A stretch of 14,748 bases of DNA from Sphingomonadaceae bacterium. Its GTDB lineage: Bacteria > Pseudomonadota > Alphaproteobacteria > Sphingomonadales > Sphingomonadaceae. Both the position numbers and the translations under genes were made by a program. How positions within the stretch are numbered: position 1 is the stretch's first letter; the number at the start of each line of letters is the position of its first letter. Below the pieces are notes generated by a model, which saw only the letters and a list, made by a program, of their open reading frames with translations, was not told the DNA's origin and ran no database searches. This document shows, one piece after another, positions 1 through 6,215 of the stretch. The stretch spans positions 1-14,748 of the forward strand of contig CANGBE010000013.1 of the NCBI GenBank assembly GCA_947451875.1, given 5' to 3'.

Positions 1-48
1 AACCCAATCGGCCGTGTTGTCACGGTCGGCGTGCGTACCAAGTTCTAA
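1..48 (+). CDS. C-terminal end of a probable TonB-dependent outer-membrane receptor (partial)
   Basis: Only the last 15 codons and the TAA stop (46-48) are inside the window. The peptide ends VTVGVRTKF: alternating hydrophobic and polar residues closing with a terminal aromatic Phe, the usual signature of the last strand of an outer-membrane beta-barrel. In sphingomonads such a gene beside catabolic genes is nearly always a TonB-dependent receptor taking up the pathway substrate; that identity is inference from about 15 residues plus context. The frame is closed by a strong hairpin at 59-92, so it is the last gene of its transcript. Another barrel porin is the main alternative. Confidence 0.55.
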   Translation, partial: NPIGRVVTVGVRTKF

Positions 49-58
49 GTATAGGGCC

Positions 59-92
59 GCCCTGTTCCGAACTCGCGGGTTCGGAACAGGGC
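59..92 (+). terminator. Strong hairpin terminator after the receptor gene
   Basis: A perfect 13-bp inverted repeat (59-71 pairing with 80-92) encloses an 8-base loop (72-79). It starts 10 bases after the receptor stop codon and is GC-rich. No clear U-run follows, only a CT-rich stretch, so the hairpin is certain but intrinsic termination is inferred. It separates the receptor transcript from the dehydrogenase gene that starts at 124. Confidence 0.7.
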
Positions 93-123
93 TCCACTTC
101 TCCATCAAAATCTAGGCAGATCA

Positions 124-1032
124 GTGAAATCAGGTTCATCCCCAGTCGGAATTGGTCGGGGACGTATCCTTTCAGGCCTTGTCGGGCGCGGCATTCTCGA
201 AAGCCGTTCGCCGTGGATGCATGAGTGTGAGGCTGATGCCCTGGGCCTGCATCTGGTTTACGCCCTGTTCGATTTCACCGATCGCAGCTGGAATGATGAC
301 CAGCTCGAAGCAGCCCTCGCCGCCGCCCAGTGGGTTGGCTTTTCCGGCCTCAACATCACCTTCCCGTTTAAGCAGGCGGTGATCCCGCTGCTTGACGAAC
401 TCTCTGACGGCGCCCGGGCCATCGGCGCGGTCAACACCATTGCCTTTCGCGATGGCAAGCGGATCGGGCACAATACCGACGTTTCAGGATTTGCCGAAAG
501 CTTTCGTGAGGGTCTTCCCGATGTGCCGCGCGGGGCTGTTCTGCAGATGGGCTGCGGCGGCGCGGGGTCTGCCACGGCCCACGCCCTGCTTGGCGATCTG
601 GGCATTGGCCGGATCATCCTTTCTGATACGGACAGCGCCAAGTCCGAAAACCTGCGTCAACATTTGGCTCAGCGCTTTGGCGAAGATCGGGTGGCTGTTT
701 CGTCGGATGTGCCAGCCAGTGCGGCCCAAGTCGACGGTATCGTCAACGCGAGCCCAGTCGGCATGGCCAAGTTTCCTGGCCTGCCGCTGCCCGGTTCAGC
801 CATCGAACCGCGCCAATGGGTGGCCGATGTCGTCTATTTCCCGCTTGAAACAGCCCTGCTGGCCGAGGCTCGGCGCAAGGGCTGCAAGACTTTGCATGGT
901 GGCGGTATGGCCGTCCATCAGGCCGCAGAAGCCTTTGAGATCATCACTGACCATGCCGCCGATCGCGCCCGGATGGGTGCCAGCTTCGCTGCTTTTGTGG
1001 CCGAGCAAGGGGCGAAATCAGCGGCTGCTTGA
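124..1032 (+). CDS. QsuD-type quinate/shikimate dehydrogenase (shikimate dehydrogenase family)
   Basis: This 302-residue protein would catalyse NAD(P)-linked oxidation of a ring hydroxyl such as that of quinate or shikimate. The N-terminal substrate domain has SRSP (S27, S29), NITFPFK with the catalytic Lys at K83, GAVNT (N104) and NTDVSGF (D119, partner of the Lys). The Rossmann domain has GCGGAG at about 143-148, then D168 at the end of the second strand, where NADP enzymes normally carry a basic NRT-type motif; this favours NAD. The C-terminal part has VVYFP (Y238) and MAVHQA (Q266). As recalled, the layout follows Corynebacterium glutamicum QsuD, a catabolic quinate/shikimate dehydrogenase, more closely than biosynthetic AroE. 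The GTG start at 124 is preceded by a weak AGG at 114-116; no earlier in-frame start is better. The neighbours are a TonB receptor and a sulfotransferase, not aromatic-amino-acid genes, so a catabolic role or a different cyclic alcohol substrate is likely. The family is certain; the substrate is not. Confidence 0.88.
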   Translation: MKSGSSPVGIGRGRILSGLVGRGILESRSPWMHECEADALGLHLVYALFDFTDRSWNDDQLEAALAAAQWVGFSGLNITFPFKQAVIPLLDELSDGARAIGAVNTIAFRDGKRIGHNTDVSGFAESFREGLPDVPRGAVLQMGCGGAGSATAHALLGDLGIGRIILSDTDSAKSENLRQHLAQRFGEDRVAVSSDVPASAAQVDGIVNASPVGMAKFPGLPLPGSAIEPRQWVADVVYFPLETALLAEARRKGCKTLHGGGMAVHQAAEAFEIITDHAADRARMGASFAAFVAEQGAKSAAA

Positions 1033-1042
1033 AACCCGGATT

Positions 1043-1069
1043 GATCGGCCGCCCGTCGCTGCGGCGATC
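1043..1069 (+). terminator. Possible hairpin terminator after the dehydrogenase gene
   Basis: GATCG plus CCGC (1043-1052, with one bulged G at 1048) pairs with GCGGCGATC (1061-1069) around an 8-base loop. It lies 10 bases after the stop codon and is followed by TGTTAG rather than a real T-run. It may end the dehydrogenase transcript or simply attenuate it. Confidence 0.35.
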
Positions 1070-1110
1070 TGTTAGCGCAACAGTTGGACCTTTGCCCGGC
1101 ATAATGAAAT

Positions 1111-1132
1111 GATCCTTCGCGGGAGAAGGATC
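1111..1132 (+). promoter_or_regulatory. Perfect inverted repeat covering the sulfotransferase ribosome binding site
   Basis: GATCCTTC (1111-1118) and GAAGGATC (1125-1132) form a perfect 8-bp stem around the 6-base loop GCGGGA. The right arm contains the GAAGGA Shine-Dalgarno, and the ATG starts at 1134, so folding of the mRNA would hide the ribosome binding site. A -10-like CATAAT sits at 1100-1105 without a good -35; if it is used, the transcript would begin almost exactly at this repeat. The repeat could instead be a DNA operator for a dimeric regulator. The repeat is seen directly; its function is inference. Confidence 0.45.
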
Positions 1133-1133
1133 A

Positions 1134-2324
1134 ATGTCACAGCTCAATGCCGATAGGATCATTGCCGAAGCCGAGGTCAAGACTGGGGTCAGAGATTACG
1201 ATCCCTCGGTTCGCGCCAATCTGGCCCGGCTGATCGCTTCGCTGGAGAGCAGTGCCGGCCTTTCCGATGCCGGGGTGGCGATGACCCACCGCATGTTTCT
1301 AAGTGAGCAGGTTAACCGCCTTGAGGGCATCCGCTGGGTTCAGGATCGCCCGGATATAGCCGACGAACCGGTTGCTGCGCCGGTCTTTCTGATTGGCCTG
1401 CCGCGATCCGGCACAACCTATTTCCAGTACCTGTTCGATCGCGATCCGCGCTTTCGCCTGATCCGCACATGGCAGAGCACCATGCCGAACCCGCCGCCGG
1501 GCCTGTTCCCCGAGACAGTCGCCACCCGCCGCGCCGCTTGGGCCGAATCGCGCAAGAGCCACCCGACCTTCGAAGGCTTCGAGGCGCTGCATCTCTATGA
1601 TCAGGACGGCAGCGAAGAATGCCACGCCTTCTTGCAGCAAAGCTATGGCGCTGCGGGTCTGCACAACCTGTTCCGCGTGCCCGAATACTTCGATTACCTG
1701 TTGGACGAGGCCGATCTTGCCGCCAGCTATCGCGTGCACAAGCGGCAGTTGCAGCTGCTGCAGCATAGGCTGGAGCCAAAGCCCTGGGCGCTCAAATACC
1801 CGAACCACGTGATTGCCATGGACGCGATTCTGGAAGTCTATCCCGATGCGCGCTTCGTGATGACGCACCGCGATCCGGTGCAGGTGCTCGCCTCGATCGC
1901 CAAGATGACCTTCAACCTGCGTGGGCTTCGCGCCGAGCGGCCGGTCGATCCAGTCGAAGTCGGGCGCGATATGCGGCACTTCATCCAGCGGCATATTGAC
2001 CGGATCATGGAATTCGACGCTGGCCCGCACGGTGCCCGCGTGGTTCATGTCGATTACTACGCGCTGGTCGCCGATCCAGTGGGCGAGATGCGTAAAATCC
2101 ATGCCGGGCTGGGGATCGATACGCCCGACGATGTCGCCGGGGCGGTTGGCGACTGGCACCAGAACAATCCCAAGAACGCGCGCGGCAAGAACGACTATAC
2201 GCTCGAACAATGGGGGCTGGACGATGGCGAAATTGCCGAGCAGTTCGGCGGATATATGTCGCGCTTTGCCATCCCGCGTGAGGCAGAGGGGCTACGACAG
2301 GCTGGCGCGCGGATGAATAAATGA
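1134..2324 (+). CDS. Sulfotransferase family protein (Sulfotransfer_3 type)
   Basis: This 396-residue protein probably transfers a sulfonate group from PAPS to a hydroxyl of a small molecule in the cytoplasm. The 5'-phosphosulfate-binding loop GLPRSGTT is at about residues 88-95, directly after the hydrophobic strand VFLI. The 3'-phosphate-binding region is seen as VMTHRDPVQVLASIAK at about 238-254, with the expected Arg and Ser. No signal peptide is present. The N-terminal 80 residues are helical and typical of this bacterial group. The start at 1134 has a strong GGGAGAAGGA just upstream, inside the inverted repeat at 1111-1132. The gene lies between the dehydrogenase and tetR on the same strand. 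A sulfotransferase beside catabolic oxidoreductases is unusual, since it adds a group rather than breaking one down; it may tag a toxic or exported intermediate. The acceptor is unknown. Confidence 0.85.
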   Translation: MSQLNADRIIAEAEVKTGVRDYDPSVRANLARLIASLESSAGLSDAGVAMTHRMFLSEQVNRLEGIRWVQDRPDIADEPVAAPVFLIGLPRSGTTYFQYLFDRDPRFRLIRTWQSTMPNPPPGLFPETVATRRAAWAESRKSHPTFEGFEALHLYDQDGSEECHAFLQQSYGAAGLHNLFRVPEYFDYLLDEADLAASYRVHKRQLQLLQHRLEPKPWALKYPNHVIAMDAILEVYPDARFVMTHRDPVQVLASIAKMTFNLRGLRAERPVDPVEVGRDMRHFIQRHIDRIMEFDAGPHGARVVHVDYYALVADPVGEMRKIHAGLGIDTPDDVAGAVGDWHQNNPKNARGKNDYTLEQWGLDDGEIAEQFGGYMSRFAIPREAEGLRQAGARMNK

Positions 2325-2355
2325 TACCACGCTGCATGTTTGTGCAGTGATGTGT
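2322..2355 (+). promoter_or_regulatory. Candidate operator region upstream of tetR
   Basis: This gap holds TGATAC (2322-2327), the inverted repeat CTGCA-N6-TGCAG (2332-2347) and TGATGTGT (2348-2355). The 6-mer and the 8-mer recur, in reverse complement and fused, at 3050-3063 on the other side of tetR. This pattern would suit an autoregulating TetR protein that also controls the downstream operon. The arms are short and chance is not excluded. Confidence 0.25.
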
Positions 2356-2367
2356 CGAAGGGGTTCA

Positions 2368-3045
2368 ATGCAGACCAGCGCCATAGCTCCCGCCCCCGCG
2401 CCGGCCAAGCGGACCAGAGGGCGGCCCGCGCTCGATATGGCCGTCCGGCTCGAGGAGCATTTGCTTACGGTTGCGCTCAAGGAGTTCCTTGCGAAAGGCT
2501 ATGGCGGTGCGTCGATGTCGCAGATCGTCCGGGCCGCCGGCGTTTCCAAGACTACACTCTATTCGCGTTTCAATTCCAAGGAGGCCTTGTTTCGCGCAAT
2601 CATGCATCGACAGGTTGATCGATTGGCCGCAGCAACCAGTCTCACCACTGCAAACGGACCCGTCGGCCTGATTGAAGGACTGAAGGCCTATGCTAACCGG
2701 ACGCTGGAAATTAGCCTTGAGGGTGAACTCCTGGCTGTCAATCGCCTGATCAATAGTGAAGCAATCCGCTTTCCTGAGCTGGGATTGGCGGCTGCGGAAC
2801 GCAGCGAGATGGGCATTTTGCAGGTCACGTCATTCATCCAGCAATATGCCAATTCCTCAGGACAGCTAATCACCGATGCGCGCCTCACTGCCGAGGCGTT
2901 CATCCTGATGCTGCGCGGCTGGTACGTGAACGCCTTGCTGGCACATCTGCAGGTCACACCCGAGGAGCGGCGCCTATGGGTCGAACACATCGTACCGGCA
3001 TTCGTTAGGGGTTGCTGCTTGACTCACAAGGCGCCTGCTCCATAA
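2368..3045 (+). CDS. TetR/AcrR family transcriptional regulator
   Basis: This 225-residue protein is a predicted dimeric DNA-binding regulator, usually a repressor released by a small ligand. The N-terminal domain has the basic stretch KRTRGRP (14-20) and a helix-turn-helix at about 47-66 (GASMSQIVRAAG, then VSKTTLYS), followed by FNSKEALFRAIM, the classic TetR continuation. The C-terminal ligand domain resembles the AefR-like C-terminal group (segment RLINSEAIRFPEL). The start at 2368 is preferred because GAAGGGG lies 4 bases upstream; starts at 2347 or 2350 would add 6-7 residues without a good ribosome binding site. It sits 43 bases after the sulfotransferase and 66 bases before the dioxygenase, so it is the obvious candidate regulator of this cluster. 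The middle of the gene is somewhat less GC-rich than its neighbours. The ligand is unknown. Confidence 0.9.
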   Translation: MQTSAIAPAPAPAKRTRGRPALDMAVRLEEHLLTVALKEFLAKGYGGASMSQIVRAAGVSKTTLYSRFNSKEALFRAIMHRQVDRLAAATSLTTANGPVGLIEGLKAYANRTLEISLEGELLAVNRLINSEAIRFPELGLAAAERSEMGILQVTSFIQQYANSSGQLITDARLTAEAFILMLRGWYVNALLAHLQVTPEERRLWVEHIVPAFVRGCCLTHKAPAP

Positions 3046-3046
3046 A
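3019..3046 (+). promoter_or_regulatory. Candidate sigma-70-type promoter for the dioxygenase operon
   Basis: TTGACT (3019-3024, 5 of 6 matches to TTGACA) and CATAAA (3041-3046, 4 of 6 matches to TATAAT) are separated by 16 bases and overlap the end of tetR. The following stretch to 3068 is AT-rich compared with the surroundings. Transcription would begin near 3053, about 60 bases before the dioxygenase start, and overlap the half-sites at 3050-3063. Prediction by eye only. Confidence 0.35.
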
Positions 3047-3049
3047 AGT

Positions 3050-3063
3050 ACACATCAGTATCA
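3050..3063 (+). promoter_or_regulatory. Candidate regulator binding site between tetR and the dioxygenase gene
   Basis: ACACATCA (3050-3057) runs directly into GTATCA (3058-3063). Their reverse complements, TGATGTGT and TGATAC, both occur in the gap upstream of tetR (2348-2355 and 2322-2327). The site sits just after the candidate -10 at 3041-3046, where a bound repressor would block transcription. It is not a good palindrome, which weakens the case. Confidence 0.25.
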
Positions 3064-3111
3064 ATAAACGCCTCGAAAGAACCGAGTGGCGGGCTGGTAG
3101 CGAGGACTGTC

Positions 3112-3924
3112 ATGGGATTTGAAGGCATCAACCTTACCGAGCACACCGGCAGCGAAGTGCGCGCCGATGTCGCTACCCTGCTGCGGCCGGAAGTTGCCGC
3201 CAATCTGCGTAAGCTGCTGATCGAGCGCGGCATGCTGCTGTTTCGCGAACTCAACATTTCCGACGAGGATCAGGTTGCGCTGGCCGGTTTGCTCGGCACG
3301 GTGCGGCAAGAGGGCGAGAAGGGCATCTTCAAGGTCACGCTGGATAACCGCGCCAACATGCAGGCGCTGTACCTGCGCGGATCGTTCCTGTGGCACATGG
3401 ACGGCACCCATGACACGGTGCCGGTGTTTGGTTCGCTGCTGTCTGGCCGGGTGCTGTCTGAAGAGGGCGGCGACACGCTGTTCGCCAATTCCTATGCTGC
3501 CTATGAAGCGCTGCCGCAGGCGATGAAAGACCGGATTGCCGATCTGCGGGCGGTCCACAGCTTTGCCGTTTCGATGACTAACGCTGGCGTTGAGCGAACG
3601 CCTGAAACCGAGGCTCACTGGGCCTCGATTCCTGACCAGACCCATGCGCTGGTCTGGGGCCACAAGTCGGGCCGCAAGTCGTTGGTGATCGGCTGTCACG
3701 CCAGCCATGTTGTGGGCATGGAGCGCGATGAGAGCGATGCCCTGCTGGCCGAACTGATGGATTGGATCACCCAGCCGCGCTTTGTCTATCGTCACAAGTG
3801 GACGGTGGGGGACATGCTGATCTGGGACAACACAGGTGTGCTCCACAAGGCCGATGCCTATCCCATCGGCTCGGGCCGGATGATGCACCGCACGACCCTG
3901 ATGGGCGAGGAAGCCTTCGCCTGA
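3112..3924 (+). CDS. TauD/TfdA family Fe(II)/2-oxoglutarate-dependent dioxygenase
   Basis: This 270-residue cytoplasmic enzyme would couple decarboxylation of 2-oxoglutarate to hydroxylation of a substrate. The full active-site set is visible: H95 and D97 in WHMDGT, H245 in IWDNTGVLHKAD (the usual WDNR-x3-H position, here with Thr for Arg) and R260 in RMMHRTTLMG for the 2-oxoglutarate carboxylate. The conserved EEGGDTLFANSYAAYEALP segment (about 117-135) is typical of the family. Length is normal for TauD/TfdA proteins (about 270-300). The start at 3112 has GAGGA at 3102-3106. It is the first gene after the TetR regulator and its candidate promoter, and it begins the four-gene set that ends at 6640. 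Family and catalytic competence look certain; the substrate (taurine, alkyl sulfate, aryloxyacetate, or the ring compound of this cluster) cannot be told. Confidence 0.9.
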   Translation: MGFEGINLTEHTGSEVRADVATLLRPEVAANLRKLLIERGMLLFRELNISDEDQVALAGLLGTVRQEGEKGIFKVTLDNRANMQALYLRGSFLWHMDGTHDTVPVFGSLLSGRVLSEEGGDTLFANSYAAYEALPQAMKDRIADLRAVHSFAVSMTNAGVERTPETEAHWASIPDQTHALVWGHKSGRKSLVIGCHASHVVGMERDESDALLAELMDWITQPRFVYRHKWTVGDMLIWDNTGVLHKADAYPIGSGRMMHRTTLMGEEAFA

Positions 3925-3976
3925 TCTGATGGGCACGCGCGGTCAGAGCAAAGAACAAAATGTGCAGGAGAGGCGG

Positions 3977-5674
3977 ATGATCAACAACCTACCCGAACGC
4001 TGGGACATGGAGGCCGATCTGGTCGCCATTGGCTCGGGCATTGGCGGGCTTGGCGCGGCGATTTCGGCGCACGATCACGGGCTCAGCGCCTTGGTGCTTG
4101 AACGCTCGGAGCAAGTTGGCGGGGTGACGGCGCTGTCGATGGGCGAGGTCTGGGTGGCGGGCAATACCCACGCCGCTGCGCTGGGCATCGAGGATTCAGC
4201 GGAGAGCGGCTTCCGCTACCTCAAGCGGCTGTCGATGGATTACGGCAGCGATGCCGCGATCCTCAACATGGCGGTCCACGCGCGCGAGGCGCTGCAATTC
4301 TTTGAAGCGCAGATCGGCCTCAAGATGGAGGTGATCCGCGACTGCCCGGACTATTACTACAAGGCGAGCAACGATGCGGTGGCTGAAGGGCGGATGTTGG
4401 AATGCGTTCCCTTCCCGGCGGCCACGCTGGGCGATTGGCAGGCGCGGACGCGGATTTCGCCGCAGATGCCTTTTGGCCTGACCCATGGTGACATGTGGCA
4501 GGCGGGCGGCACCGCCAATATCGCCAAGTGGGATTTCACCAAAATGGCCGAGCGGCTGACCAACGACGAGCGCTGCCTTGGTCCGGGCCTTGCTTCCTAT
4601 TTCGTCAAGGGCGCGCTTGATCGCGGCATTCCGCTGCACGCCGGCGCAGATGCCGAGGAGCTGATTGGCGATGGTAACCGCGTGGTCGGCGTGCGGGTGG
4701 TCAAGGACGGCAGGGATCTGTTCGTCCGGGCGAACAAAGGCGTGGTCGTCGCGGTTTCCAGCCACGAGCGCAATCAGGATTACAACAAGACGCTTAGCCA
4801 GCAGCTTGAGCTGGGCTCGATGGTCTTTTCGCAGGTCAACGGCGCGAACTTCCGCCTCGCCGGGCCGGTCGGTGCGCGGATCGCCACGGTGCCGGACATT
4901 ACCTCGCTGGGCTTTGTCGTGCCGGGTGCGGAAGACCAGGACGGCAATCCGCTGTGGTGCTCGGCGCTGCCGGTGATCGGGCAGCCGCACACGATCGTCG
5001 TCAACCGGGCGGGCAAACGCTTTGGCAACGAGGCGTTCTACCGCTCGTTCTACTACACCATCGATGCGATCGACGGCAGCGACCAGAGCCACCCCAACTT
5101 CCCCTGCTGGACGATCATCGACGCCCAGGCACGCGAGAAATACCCGTTCGGCTCGCTGATGCCGCAGTCCGAATGGCCCGAGGGTTTCGGCCATCAGGCT
5201 GATACGCTGGCGGAACTCGCGCAGAAGATCGGCGTCGATCCGGCGGCGCTGGAAGAAACCGTGGCGCGGTTCAATGCCCATGCCGAAGCGGGCGTCGATC
5301 CCGACTTTGGCCGGGGCAACCATCCGTGGTCGACATGGATGTGCGGCGACATTTATCACAAGCCCAGCCCGGTGCTCGGCGCGCTGGTCAAGGCGCCGTT
5401 CCATGCGGTCGAGATGAAGCGGATGGGCGGCACGGCGATCACCTCCACCGGCATTCTGGCGGACAATCACGGGCGGGCGCTTGATTGGCACGACCAGCCG
5501 ATTGACGGACTTTACGTCGCGGGCAATTCGATGGCGCGGATGGAAACCGGCGCGGTGATGCAGAGCGGTATCTCGAACGCGCGCGGCATGACCTTTGGCT
5601 GGCTGATCGGCAAACACGCCGCCGGATGCCCGAGCGATCTGCTGGAAAAAGCCATCGAACGGATGGAGTTGTAA
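3977..5674 (+). CDS. FAD-dependent dehydrogenase of the 3-ketosteroid dehydrogenase / fumarate reductase flavoprotein family
   Basis: This 565-residue flavoprotein probably desaturates a ring next to a ketone, as 3-ketosteroid delta-1-dehydrogenase (KstD) does. The FAD dinucleotide motif GSGIGGLGAA is at 19-28, with E42 for the ribose and VGGV plus TALSMGEVW just after. The C-terminal FAD segment GLYVAGN begins near 511 and continues with MQSGISNARGMTFGWLIG, close to the KstD pattern; the Tyr in GLYVAGN lies where KstD has a catalytic Tyr. The length also fits KstD (about 510-560). No signal peptide is present, so it is not a periplasmic fumarate reductase. The start at 3977 is chosen because AGGAGAGG ends four bases upstream; a start at 3929 would add 16 unconvincing residues. 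The SRPBCC gene begins 7 bases after the stop. The steroid substrate is not proven: related enzymes act on cyclohexanones and other ring ketones. Confidence 0.82.
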   Translation: MINNLPERWDMEADLVAIGSGIGGLGAAISAHDHGLSALVLERSEQVGGVTALSMGEVWVAGNTHAAALGIEDSAESGFRYLKRLSMDYGSDAAILNMAVHAREALQFFEAQIGLKMEVIRDCPDYYYKASNDAVAEGRMLECVPFPAATLGDWQARTRISPQMPFGLTHGDMWQAGGTANIAKWDFTKMAERLTNDERCLGPGLASYFVKGALDRGIPLHAGADAEELIGDGNRVVGVRVVKDGRDLFVRANKGVVVAVSSHERNQDYNKTLSQQLELGSMVFSQVNGANFRLAGPVGARIATVPDITSLGFVVPGAEDQDGNPLWCSALPVIGQPHTIVVNRAGKRFGNEAFYRSFYYTIDAIDGSDQSHPNFPCWTIIDAQAREKYPFGSLMPQSEWPEGFGHQADTLAELAQKIGVDPAALEETVARFNAHAEAGVDPDFGRGNHPWSTWMCGDIYHKPSPVLGALVKAPFHAVEMKRMGGTAITSTGILADNHGRALDWHDQPIDGLYVAGNSMARMETGAVMQSGISNARGMTFGWLIGKHAAGCPSDLLEKAIERMEL

Positions 5675-5681
5675 CTGCGCC

Positions 5682-6215
5682 ATGATCGAGACCGAACAGT
5701 CTGCGACGGTCGAAGCCGGGATCGCTGATGTCTGGGACTATGTGCAGGACATCGCCCGCTGGGCGGCGATCATGCCCGGCTATCAGGCCTGCGAGATTGT
5801 CGATGAAAACACCTCGCGCTGGACGCTGAAGGTCGGGGTTGGCGGGCTGGTGCGCACGGTAAAAGTGCTGGTTACCGTCGAGGCGTGGAACGGCCCGGGT
5901 GCGGTGCGCTTTACATACAAACTGGCGGGCGATCCGGTGCAGGGCGGTGGCACCTACACCGCGCGTGCGACTGGCCCCACGCAGACCGAAATCTCCCTGC
6001 GCGTCAACGTTTCAGGCAGCGGGCCGATGGCGCCGATGTGGGAGGCGATGGGCAAGCCCCTGCTCCCCACTTTCGCGCGCGGCTTTGCCGATCAGCTGGC
6101 GGCCGAGATCGAAAAGGCGGTTGGTCATGTTCCGGCTGCGCAGGAGCATGCTGGCCTACTGGGCTGGCTCAAGGCAATTTGGAACAGACTGTTCAAGCGG
6201 GAGAATTCACGATGA
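5682..6215 (+). CDS. CoxG-like SRPBCC family protein with amphipathic C-terminal tail
   Basis: This 177-residue protein has a START/Bet v 1-like fold that encloses a hydrophobic ligand. The opening EQSATVEAGIADVWDYVQDI, followed by WAAIMPGY, and the segments VRFTYKLAGDP and GGGTYTARATG match the CoxG group. After the domain ends near 150, the tail from 159 to 173 (LLGWLKAIWNRLFKR) has the Trp/Leu/basic pattern of a membrane-surface amphipathic helix. CoxG of CO dehydrogenase is membrane-associated and, as recalled from recent work, carries quinone to its dehydrogenase; a similar electron-shuttle role with the adjacent flavoprotein is inference. Alternatively it binds the pathway substrate. 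The gene starts 7 bases after the flavoprotein stop and overlaps the next gene by 4 bases (ATGA, 6212-6215). Its own ribosome binding site is weak (GGAG at 5664-5667), consistent with translational coupling. Confidence 0.8.
   Translation: MIETEQSATVEAGIADVWDYVQDIARWAAIMPGYQACEIVDENTSRWTLKVGVGGLVRTVKVLVTVEAWNGPGAVRFTYKLAGDPVQGGGTYTARATGPTQTEISLRVNVSGSGPMAPMWEAMGKPLLPTFARGFADQLAAEIEKAVGHVPAAQEHAGLLGWLKAIWNRLFKRENSR

Noticed and set aside
1299..2210. A 303-codon minus-strand open frame opposite the sulfotransferase gene
   Set aside because: No recognisable motif or ribosome binding site; the + strand carries both PAPS-binding motifs.
3072..3086. Short inverted repeat CTCG-N7-CGAG upstream of the dioxygenase as an operator
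   Set aside because: Four-base arms are expected by chance in DNA of this composition and do not recur near tetR.
3112..3924. Naming the dioxygenase tauD or tfdA
   Set aside because: The motifs prove the superfamily only. No taurine transport genes or 2,4-D pathway genes are nearby, and the WDNR position carries Thr.
3061..3936. A 291-codon minus-strand open frame opposite the dioxygenase gene
   Set aside because: Shadow of the + strand gene, which has the full iron and 2-oxoglutarate ligand set.
4196..5683. A 495-codon open frame on the minus strand opposite the flavoprotein gene
   Set aside because: It is the antisense shadow of a GC-rich gene. The product is rich in Arg, His and Pro without any family motif, whereas the + strand frame has clear FAD motifs.
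5885..6211. N-terminal extension of the SnoaL-like protein through the SRPBCC gene
   Set aside because: It overlaps a well-supported gene in another frame; the ATGA overlap start at 6212 gives a normal family length.
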